Positions 24,722 through 31,651 of a DNA stretch of 64,000 bases are shown one piece after another. Source of the DNA: Actinomadura parmotrematis (GTDB lineage: Bacteria; Actinomycetota; Actinomycetes; Streptosporangiales; Streptosporangiaceae); contig NZ_JAIBOA010000023.1 in the NCBI RefSeq assembly GCF_019458805.1, positions 62,001 to 126,000 of the forward strand, read 5' to 3'. Under the pieces are notes generated by a model. That model had not been told where the DNA came from. It searched no databases and was given only the letters and a program-made list of their open reading frames with translations. The stretch's first letter is position 1; each line of letters starts with the position of its first letter. The translations under genes and the position numbers were made by a program.

Positions 24722-26143
24722 GTGTTCGATCTGCCGGTGGTGGTGGAGCGTTCCAGCGGGGTGCCGCTGCGCGACCAGCTCGCCGGGCAGCTGCGGGACG
24801 CGATGCGCGACGGGCGCCTCGCGGCGGGGGAGCGGCTGCCGTCGAGCCGGGGCCTCGCCGCCGCGCTCGCGGTGAGCCGGACGGTCGTCAGCGAGGCGTA
24901 CGAGCAGCTGTACGCCGAGGGCTGGCTGGAGGGGCGGCACGGCTCGGGCACCTTCGTCACCGACATCGCCGCGCCCCTGGCGGCGCCGGACGCGGCGGGG
25001 CCGGACCCCGCGCCGTTCGGCCGCGCCGCGCCGCCCGGCGCGATCGACCTGCGGCCCGGCGTCGCCTGGACGGGCAGCCTGCGCACCCCGGCGTGGCGGC
25101 GGGCGTGGCGGCAGGCGGCGGACGTCCCGCTCGGCCCGCGCGGCGATCCGCGCGGCCTGCCCGGCCTGCGGGCCGCGCTCGCCGACCTGGTCCGGCGGGC
25201 GCGCGGCGTCGCCTGCCCGGTCGAGCGGGTGCTGGTGACGCGCGGCACCACCAACGGCCTGGACATGCTCGCCGCCGCGCTGCTGCGCCCCGGCGACCGG
25301 GTCGGCGTCGAGGAGCCCGGCTACGCCAAGGCCACGCAGATCATGCGGGCGCGCGGGCTGGAGGCGGTGCCGTGCCCGGTGGACGAGCACGGCCTGGTCG
25401 TGGACGGCCTCCCCGGCGATCTCCGGCTCGTCTACACGACGCCCTCGCACCAGTACCCGCTCGGCGGCGTGCTGCCGGTGCCGCGCCGGCAGGCGCTGCT
25501 GGCGTGGGCGCGCCGCACCGGGGCGCTGGTCGCCGAGGACGACTACGACGGGGAGTTCCGCTTCGACGTGGCGCCGCTGCCCGCCCTGTACGGGCTGGAC
25601 CCCGACCGGGTCGCCTACCTCGGCACCGCGTCCAAGACGCTGAGCTCCGACGTCGGCGTCGGCTGGCTGGTCGCCCGCCCCGGCGTGGTCGCCGCCGTCG
25701 CCCGCCACCGCGACCTGATCGGCGACCGGACGCCGCTCGTCCCGCAGGAGGCGATGCGGCTGCTGATCGAGCGCGGCGACCTGGACCGGCACGTGCGGCG
25801 GATGCGCGGCGTCTACGCGCGCCGCCGCGCGGCCGTCGCCGCCGCCCTGGACGGGCTACCGCTGCGCGGCGACACCGCCGGGCTGCACCTGGTCGTGGAG
25901 CTGCCCGCCGGGCACGCCGCCCGGGTCGCCGAGCGGGCGGCCGCGCGGGGCGTCCTCGTGGACACCCTCGACCGGCTGTACGCGGGCCCGGTGGCGGTGT
26001 CGGGGCTGGTCGTCGGGTACGGCGCGGCGGCCGGGCTCGGCGATCTCAGGACCGGCTGCTCGCTGGTTCGGGAACTGGCCCGGGAAGCGGCGGCCCCACC
26101 GGCGGCCCGCCCGGCTGCCCGACCGCCGCGTGCACGGCCGTGA
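24722..26143 (+). CDS. MocR/PdxR-type GntR regulator with aminotransferase domain
   Basis: A 473-residue fusion. Residues ~10-75 are a GntR winged helix (PLRDQLAGQLRDAMRDGRLAAGERLPSSRGLAAALAVSR). The rest is a fold-type I aminotransferase-like domain with the PLP-lysine motif GTASKTLS near residue 305 and AEDDYDGEFR upstream of it. MocR proteins sense PLP, PMP or amino compounds and control neighbouring genes, so the divergent PPOX-family gene is the likely target. Start is GTG behind GAGAAGGGGGG. The last 98 bp overlap the convergent gene. Confidence 0.88.
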   Translation: MFDLPVVVERSSGVPLRDQLAGQLRDAMRDGRLAAGERLPSSRGLAAALAVSRTVVSEAYEQLYAEGWLEGRHGSGTFVTDIAAPLAAPDAAGPDPAPFGRAAPPGAIDLRPGVAWTGSLRTPAWRRAWRQAADVPLGPRGDPRGLPGLRAALADLVRRARGVACPVERVLVTRGTTNGLDMLAAALLRPGDRVGVEEPGYAKATQIMRARGLEAVPCPVDEHGLVVDGLPGDLRLVYTTPSHQYPLGGVLPVPRRQALLAWARRTGALVAEDDYDGEFRFDVAPLPALYGLDPDRVAYLGTASKTLSSDVGVGWLVARPGVVAAVARHRDLIGDRTPLVPQEAMRLLIERGDLDRHVRRMRGVYARRRAAVAAALDGLPLRGDTAGLHLVVELPAGHAARVAERAAARGVLVDTLDRLYAGPVAVSGLVVGYGAAAGLGDLRTGCSLVRELAREAAAPPAARPAARPPRARP

Positions 26144-26789
26144 CGGGCCGGGCGAGCCGCAGCCCCGCGGCCTCCCGGCCCGGCGTGTCGCGGCCGGGCG
26201 CCTCCCGGCCGGGCAGCGGCCGCGGCAGCGGGATCGGCGCGACGGGGGTGTCGGGGCCGGTGATGCGGCGGGCGTCGACGGCGCCGGGGTCGGGGCGGCC
26301 GGTCCCGGGCACCTGGGAGGCGCCGAAGTGGCCGCCGCGCGCCCAGCTCCGGCGGTCGCGGGCGGCGTGGTAGGACTGCGGCGAGGGCAGCGGCGGCCCG
26401 GCGGGCCAGCGGCGGGCGACGTCCCAGCTGTCCAGCCAGCGGGTGATCGGCTCCAGGCCGGCGAAGGGGACGGCGGTGAACGGGGCGCGCGCGTAGCCGA
26501 CCACCACGATCTGCACCTGGACGCGGCCCTCGGTGCCGGCCGGCCCGTCCAGGGCGAGGCCCGCGCGGGTGGCGGGCAGCAGCTGGACCGTCTCGCCGGT
26601 CGCGGGGTTCCACACCAGGTGGGCGGGGCGGCCCGCGCGGACCAGGTCGGCGGCGACCGACCGGGCCGAGACCGCCTGCGGATCGGTCTCGCTGGTCAGC
26701 CAGACGGCGCGCGGGGCGCCGCCGCGCAGCGCTCCGCCGTCGGTGCGTGCAGGCATGCGCGCTGCCGAGGGCAGCCAGGCATCGGCCAC
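26046..26789 (-). CDS. conserved actinobacterial hypothetical protein, possibly amidase-like
   Basis: A 247-residue protein beginning at GTG behind a run of Gs. Residues ~20-165 contain AVWLTSETDPQAVSARSVAADLVRAGRPAHLVWNPATGETVQLLPATRAG, QIVVVGYARAPFT and ARGGHFGASQVPGTGRPDPGAVD. The last stretch is like the substrate-binding end of N-acetylmuramoyl-L-alanine amidase-type proteins, with His residues in suitable places, but the catalytic set is not complete to my eye. The tail of ~70 residues is Pro/Arg/Gly-rich and overlaps the MocR gene by 98 bp. Function unknown. Confidence 0.6.
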   Translation of the reverse strand: MADAWLPSAARMPARTDGGALRGGAPRAVWLTSETDPQAVSARSVAADLVRAGRPAHLVWNPATGETVQLLPATRAGLALDGPAGTEGRVQVQIVVVGYARAPFTAVPFAGLEPITRWLDSWDVARRWPAGPPLPSPQSYHAARDRRSWARGGHFGASQVPGTGRPDPGAVDARRITGPDTPVAPIPLPRPLPGREAPGRDTPGREAAGLRLARPVTAVHAAVGQPGGPPVGPPLPGPVPEPASSRS

Positions 26790-26833
26790 GGTACGTCCCC
26801 CCCAATCGGGTGCTCGCGCCCCCGAATTGGTCC

Positions 26834-26847
26834 TGTCCCTAGTTCGT
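26834..26847 (-). promoter_or_regulatory. 14-bp motif shared by two upstream regions (copy 2)
   Basis: Read on the minus strand it is ACGAACTAGGGACA, 45 bp upstream of the GTG at 26789. It matches the site upstream of cvnA at 13 of 14 positions. The 386-bp gap 26790-27175 otherwise holds only the divergent promoter region of the phosphotransferase gene; no gene or RNA is evident. Confidence 0.3.
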
Positions 26848-27175
26848 AGCCCAGCGTGCCCGGAAAATCCAGTGGGCACCTTTGGGGCCTTTCCGTCGTT
26901 GACTCCTACCTTTGCGTGACTCCACCCGCGATGCGTAGACCTCTGGCCGTGCTAATCCGCTACCCCCGGCGCCCGCCGTGCCGCCGGGCACTGGCACGGT
27001 CCGGCGGCGGCGGCGTCCGCGCAGGTGGCGGCGCGGTGACGGCGCGGTGGCGGGGCGTGCCGGGTTGCCCGCGGCGCGCGGCCGGAACCGGCCGAGGATC
27101 GCCGCCGCGTCCGGTAAACCGAACGCCGGGGGTGGGGTTCACAGCCCGGACCGAGCCGCGTTCTAATAGGGCCTC

Positions 27176-28267
27176 ATGACCGTTGACGCTGAACTTCCGG
27201 CCGGGGTGCCCGGCATCGACGTGCCCCGCCTCGCGGACTGGCTGGCCCGCGCGCTGCCCGGGTCCGGGCGGATCGCGGCGATCGACCTGATCGCCGGCGG
27301 CCGCTCGAACCTCACCTACGGGATCACCCTGGCGGGCGGCGACCGCGCGCGGATCGTGCTGCGCCGCCCGCCGCTCGGGCACGTGCTGCCGACCGCGCAC
27401 GACATGGGCCGCGAGTACCGCGTCCTGTCGGCGCTCGGCCGGGCCGGCGGCGTGCCGGTCCCCGCGACGCTCGCGTTCTGCGACGACGAGGCGGTCATCG
27501 GCGCCCGCTTCTACCTCATGGACTTCGTCGAGGGGCGCGTGCTGCGGACCCGCGAGGACGCCGCCGACCTCACCCCGGAGCAGGCCGCGGGCCTCAGCGA
27601 GCGCCTCGCCGAGGCCCTCGCGGCGATCCACACCGTCGACGTGAAGGCGGCGGGCCTCGCCGACTTCGGCCGCCCCGAGGGCTACATGGCGCGCCAGCTG
27701 AAGCGCTGGGGCAAGCAGTGGGACGCGTCCCAGGAGGCGATCCGCGCCACCGGCAACACCCACGACGTCCCCGAGTACGGGCGGCTCGTCGAGCGCCTCG
27801 GCGAGCGGCTGCCCGCCGGCGGCCCGGTCGGGCTCGTGCACGGCGACTTCCGGCTGGACAACGCCCTCGCCCGGCTGGAGCCGCGCCCGGAGATCGCCGC
27901 GGTGGTGGACTGGGAGATGTCCACCCTCGGCGACCCGCTGTCCGACCTCGGCCTCACCCTCGTGTACTGGGCCGAGGCGGGGGACGAGCAGCATTTGCCG
28001 GTCGGCGCGACCATCACCGCCGAGCCCGGCTTCCACAGCCGCCGCCGTTTCGCCGAGCGGTACGCCGAGCTGACCGGCTTCGACCTCGCCGACGTCGACT
28101 TCTACGTCGCGTTCGCCTGCTTCAAGCTCGCGGTGATCGTGGAGGGCATCCACGCCCGCTTCCTGCAGAACGCCACCGTCGGCGAGGGCTTCGGGGAGCT
28201 CGGCGCGGCGGTCCCGCTGCTGGTCGGGCGCGCGCACCAGATCCTCGACACCCGCTCGGCCTGGTAG
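27176..28267 (+). CDS. aminoglycoside phosphotransferase-family kinase (ACAD10-like)
   Basis: A 363-residue protein-kinase-fold phosphotransferase. GGRSNLTYGI is the nucleotide loop, VHGDFRLDN near residue 222 is the catalytic loop with its Asp, and DWEMSTLGDPLSDLG near 243 binds metal. This branch resembles the kinase domain of ACAD10/ACAD11 and bacterial homologues that phosphorylate hydroxyacyl-CoA, rather than antibiotic-resistance enzymes (family knowledge; substrate not shown here). TTCTAATAGGG just before the ATG may hold the -10. Monocistronic, convergent with the fused sigma factors. Confidence 0.85.
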   Translation: MTVDAELPAGVPGIDVPRLADWLARALPGSGRIAAIDLIAGGRSNLTYGITLAGGDRARIVLRRPPLGHVLPTAHDMGREYRVLSALGRAGGVPVPATLAFCDDEAVIGARFYLMDFVEGRVLRTREDAADLTPEQAAGLSERLAEALAAIHTVDVKAAGLADFGRPEGYMARQLKRWGKQWDASQEAIRATGNTHDVPEYGRLVERLGERLPAGGPVGLVHGDFRLDNALARLEPRPEIAAVVDWEMSTLGDPLSDLGLTLVYWAEAGDEQHLPVGATITAEPGFHSRRRFAERYAELTGFDLADVDFYVAFACFKLAVIVEGIHARFLQNATVGEGFGELGAAVPLLVGRAHQILDTRSAW

Positions 28268-28282
28268 GGGCCGCCCGGCGCG

Positions 28283-29758
28283 TCAGCACCAGGAGACCAG
28301 GGCGGCGGCGCCGGGCGTGAACACGACCTGCCCGCTCCTGCCGCCGCGGCAGTAGGTGCTCGTGCGCTGGACGGTGACCCGCGCGCTCTGCCCGGCGGCC
28401 AGCGTGCCCGCGCCGCCGGCGACCAGCCCGCTGCTGGTCGCGGCGACCCGCCACGTCACCGTCCCGCCGACGGCGCGGACGGTGACCGCGCAGCTGGAGG
28501 CGAACTCCATCGCGCAGCCGGTGACGGCGATCCGGCCGGCCGGCGGCGCGCTCGTGGTGGCCGGCGCGGACGGGGTGACGGGCGCCGTCGACGCCTTGCG
28601 CGTGGGCTCCGCCGTGCGGGTGGGGCTCGGGGACGCGCTGGTCGGCGTCGGGGTCGGCGTCGGCGTGGGCGACGCCGAGGGCTCGCGCTTCCTGCGCGGC
28701 GCGGACGGGGCGGCGGACGGCGCGGCGATCACGGGCACGGCGCCGTCCGGCGTGCGCGGCGCGCTCGGGGACGACGCGGCGGTCCTGGTGGACGCCCCGC
28801 CGTGCAGGACGGTGAGGGACGCGCCGATGATCGCGACCGCGGCGGCCCCGCCGCCCGCCGCGGCGAGCAGCCGCCCGCGCCGCCGCCCGCCCGGGCGCGC
28901 CGCCGCCGGGCCCGCCGCGTAGGGCAGCGGCCAGCCGGCGGCGTCGAGCGGCCCGGCGAGGTCGGCGACGGCGCGGCGCTGGTCGGCGCGGTCGCCGGCG
29001 GTCGCGGCGCTCAGCACGTCCAGGCGGAGGTCGGCGGGGATCGCCGCGACCGGCAGGGCGGCGAGCAGCCGCGCCGGGGCGGGCGCGGGCGCCCGGTGCT
29101 CCCGGCAGGCCGGGCAGCCGTCCACGTGGCCGGGCAGCCGCCGGGCGCTCGCGGGCGGGACCGGCCAGGTGCCGGACAGGGCGGCGAGGCTCGCGCAGCC
29201 GTCCGCGTGCGCGCGGGCGACGGCGACGGCGGCGGCCGCCTCGCCGAGGGCGCGGACCGCGCCGTCCAGCAGCGCGGCCGCCTCGTGCGGGGAGGTGCCG
29301 AGCACGCCCGCGACGTCCGCCGCGTCCAGGCCGTGCCGGACCGCCAGGTCGAGCGCCTCGCGCTCGCGGCCGCTCAGCGCGGCGAGCGCGCTGTGGGCGA
29401 GGACGCGGCGCTCGTCCAGGTCGGCCCGCCGCTCCTCGCCGAGGTCCGCCCCGCCCGCCTCGGGCGCCTCCTGCCCGGTGTGCCGGACGGGGCTGTCGCG
29501 GCGGCGCAGGCACTCCTTGCGGGCCAGCGCGTACAGCCAGCCGCGGAGCCGGGACACGTCGGCGAGCCCGCCGACGTGCTCGCGGGCGGCCAGCAGGGTG
29601 TTGCGCAGCGCCCCGTTGGCCTCCACGCGGTCGCCCATGAGGCCGTGGCAGTAGTCGTAGAGGCGAGGCGCGTACGCGTCGTAGACCTCGCTCAGGGCGA
29701 TGACGTCGCCGCCGCGCAGGGCCGCGGCGAGGCGCGGGCCGTCGGGGCCACCGGCCAC
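28283..29758 (-). CDS. membrane-tethered ECF-type sigma factor with zinc finger and extracellular domain (paralogue 2)
   Basis: A 491-residue fusion protein. Residues ~1-90 resemble sigma-2 (YDAYAPRLYDYCHGLM, RLRGWLYALARKECLRRR), ~115-170 resemble sigma-4 (LSGREREALDLAVRHGLDAADVAGVLG). GHVDGCPACRE near 215 is a HxxxCxxC anti-sigma zinc-finger motif. One helix follows at ~290-312 (RLLAAAGGGAAAVAIIGASL), then a Ser/Pro/Thr linker and a C-terminal Ig/BACON-like beta domain (~410-491) with three Cys. Start is GTG with TGGAGGA upstream. It lies downstream of a full paralogue at 29851, 92 bp away. The layout implies a sigma factor held at the membrane and released or gated by an external signal (inference). 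Confidence 0.8.
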   Translation of the reverse strand: MAGGPDGPRLAAALRGGDVIALSEVYDAYAPRLYDYCHGLMGDRVEANGALRNTLLAAREHVGGLADVSRLRGWLYALARKECLRRRDSPVRHTGQEAPEAGGADLGEERRADLDERRVLAHSALAALSGREREALDLAVRHGLDAADVAGVLGTSPHEAAALLDGAVRALGEAAAAVAVARAHADGCASLAALSGTWPVPPASARRLPGHVDGCPACREHRAPAPAPARLLAALPVAAIPADLRLDVLSAATAGDRADQRRAVADLAGPLDAAGWPLPYAAGPAAARPGGRRRGRLLAAAGGGAAAVAIIGASLTVLHGGASTRTAASSPSAPRTPDGAVPVIAAPSAAPSAPRRKREPSASPTPTPTPTPTSASPSPTRTAEPTRKASTAPVTPSAPATTSAPPAGRIAVTGCAMEFASSCAVTVRAVGGTVTWRVAATSSGLVAGGAGTLAAGQSARVTVQRTSTYCRGGRSGQVVFTPGAAALVSWC

Positions 29759-29850
29759 CAGGATCCTCCAGACGCTCGGGGACGCTCCGGCTGCCCGATC
29801 TTGCCACCAGTTCGCGGTGAATGTTGCTTTTGGTGACTTTTGGCGGCGTG

Positions 29851-31374
29851 TCAGGTGGTCGCGCAGGTCCAGCTCACCGGCGCGCTGCCGTTCGGGGAGA
29901 ACGTCACGCTGCCCGATCCGGACCCGCCGGAGCAGTCGACGGTCGCGGTGACCGAAGCGCTCTGCCCGGCCGCCAGCGTGCCGCCGCCCGACGCGCTGAC
30001 GCCGCCGGTGGTGCCGGTCACCGACCAGGTGACGGGGCCGCCGCGCGCGGACACCGTCACCGTGCAGCCGCCGTCCCCGGCGGCCGCCGTGCAGCCCGAG
30101 ACCGCCAGCGAGCCGGACGCGGGCGGCTTCGGCGCGGCCGTCCGCCGCCGCGTCCGGGTGGGGTTCGCCCTCGGGGTCTTCGGCGCCGGGGTGGTGCGCC
30201 GGGCGCTCGGCGTCGGGGTCGGCGTCACGCCGGGCGTCGGGGGCTCGGTGGTCGGGTCGTCGGAGGGCGACGGCGACGGCGGCGCGCTCGGGTCGTCGGT
30301 GGTGGGGTCGTCCGCCGGGGCGCTCTCCGACGGGTCGCCCGGCGTCGCCGAGCTCCGCGGCGACTGCGCGCCCGCGTTGCGGTCGCCCGACCCCGGCATC
30401 AGCAGGAAGGCGCCCGCGACGAGCAGCACCACGACCGCCGCGGCGGCGAGCGCGGGCAGCAGCCGCGGCGGGAGCCGGCGGCCCCGCGGCTCGGGCGCCT
30501 CCGGCCGGTCCACCGGCAGCGGCCAGCCGTTCGCGTCGAACGGCTCGGCCCGCCGGACCGCGTCGTGGAAGTCCCCGGCGTACTCGGGGTCGGTGGCGGT
30601 CGTCAGCACGTGCCCGCGGACCTCGCCGGGCAGCATCGCGACCGGCAGCACCTGGAGCAGGCGCGAGGTCGACACCGTCCGGTCGCGGCGCTCGCCGCAC
30701 ACCGGGCAGGTGTCGATGTGCCGGACGAGCTTGCGGGTGGTGGCCGGCGGCAGCGGGCTGTCGACGTCCCCGGCGAGCGCGGCGACGCTCGGGCAGGCGT
30801 CCCGGCCGGTGCGCGCGATGAGCGCGGCGGCGAGCGCGTCGTCCAGCCGGGCGCGGGCCGCGCCGACCAGCTCGGTGGCCTCCTGGACGGGCAGCGCGAG
30901 CACGTCGGAGATCTCGGCCGGGTCCAGGCCGTGCCGCATCAGCAGGTCCAGCGCCTCGCGCTCGCGGCCGCGCAGCTCGCCGAGCGCGCCGTGCACGACG
31001 CGGCGGGTGGCGAGCCGGTGCGCGCGCTCGCCCGCGTCCAGGAACACGTCCTCGACCTCGGGCGCCTCGTGCCGCTCGGCCGGCCGGGCCGGATCGCGCA
31101 GCCACCGCACGCACTCGTTGCGGACGAGGGCGTACAGCCACGACCGGAACCGGTCGGGGTACCGCAGGCGCGGCGCGTGCGCGTAGGCGGCGAGCAGCGC
31201 GTCGTGCAGCGCGAGCGCGGCCGTCTCCTGGTCGCGCAGCAGCGCGTGGCAGTAGTCGTAGAGCCGGGCCGCGTAGCGGTCGGCGAGGGCGCCGAGCGCG
31301 CCGGGGTCACCGGCGGCCAGGTCCCGAGCCAGTCGCTCGTCGTCCAGGCGGTCGAGGCTGGGCCAAGCGGACAC
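29851..31374 (-). CDS. membrane-tethered ECF-type sigma factor with zinc finger and extracellular domain (paralogue 1)
   Basis: A 507-residue fusion with the same plan as its neighbour: sigma-2-like DRYAARLYDYCHALLRDQE and RSWLYALVRNECVRWL, sigma-4-like LRGREREALDLLMRHGLDPAEISDVL, zinc-finger motif RHIDTCPVCGE near residue 235, a helix near 320-342 (PALAAAAVVVLLVAGAFLL), a long Asp/Pro/Thr/Ser linker and a C-terminal Ig-like domain (SLAVSGCTAAAGDGGCTVTV to the end). The GTG start has GGGAGGACC at a good distance. C-terminally extended ECF sigma factors with zinc fingers and membrane helices are known from Actinobacteria. Two in tandem with extracellular domains is less usual. Confidence 0.8.
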   Translation of the reverse strand: MSAWPSLDRLDDERLARDLAAGDPGALGALADRYAARLYDYCHALLRDQETAALALHDALLAAYAHAPRLRYPDRFRSWLYALVRNECVRWLRDPARPAERHEAPEVEDVFLDAGERAHRLATRRVVHGALGELRGREREALDLLMRHGLDPAEISDVLALPVQEATELVGAARARLDDALAAALIARTGRDACPSVAALAGDVDSPLPPATTRKLVRHIDTCPVCGERRDRTVSTSRLLQVLPVAMLPGEVRGHVLTTATDPEYAGDFHDAVRRAEPFDANGWPLPVDRPEAPEPRGRRLPPRLLPALAAAAVVVLLVAGAFLLMPGSGDRNAGAQSPRSSATPGDPSESAPADDPTTDDPSAPPSPSPSDDPTTEPPTPGVTPTPTPSARRTTPAPKTPRANPTRTRRRTAAPKPPASGSLAVSGCTAAAGDGGCTVTVSARGGPVTWSVTGTTGGVSASGGGTLAAGQSASVTATVDCSGGSGSGSVTFSPNGSAPVSWTCATT

Positions 31375-31519
31375 ACGGTCCTCCCGCGATCGGGCGCGCC
31401 GTGCGGACGGGCACGCCTCAGAGAAGAGGGAAAAGGGGGGAAGCGAGCTGCTTCGCGCCTTCGCCACGCGGCCCTCGGGAACGGGCCGGCCCCTGTCGCG
31501 GGTCAGGGGAGAGAAGGAT

Positions 31520-31554
31520 GGAGGCCCGACGGCCCCGCTCCCCGTCGGGCCTCC
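31520..31554. terminator. perfect 13-bp hairpin upstream of the sigma gene pair
   Basis: GGAGGCCCGACGG and CCGTCGGGCCTCC pair perfectly around nine bases. It lies in the 277-bp gap between the substrate-binding/VWA gene end (31652) and the first fused sigma gene start (31374), so it may end transcription of the former. Confidence 0.5.
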
Positions 31555-31572
31555 ACTAGATTGACGGCCCGC

Positions 31573-31608
31573 CCCGCCGCCCGGTTGACACCGGACGGCG
31601 GGTTTTTT
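31573..31608 (+). terminator. intrinsic terminator facing the plus strand
   Basis: CCCGCCG pairs with CGGCGGG, with an inner CCGG/CCGG stem, directly followed by six Ts. The T-run makes it a plus-strand terminator, although all flanking genes are on the minus strand. It may end an unannotated plus-strand transcript starting within 31375-31570. Confidence 0.65.
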
Positions 31609-31651
31609 CGGACCTTTCAGGCGACGGCCCGCGCGCGGACCGCCCCTGGGA

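Noticed and set aside
28122..29807. Arg/Pro-rich 561-codon minus-strand frame beside the fused sigma gene
   Set aside because: It is a frame-shifted copy of the sigma gene; the sigma-2, sigma-4 and zinc-finger motifs occur only in the other frame.
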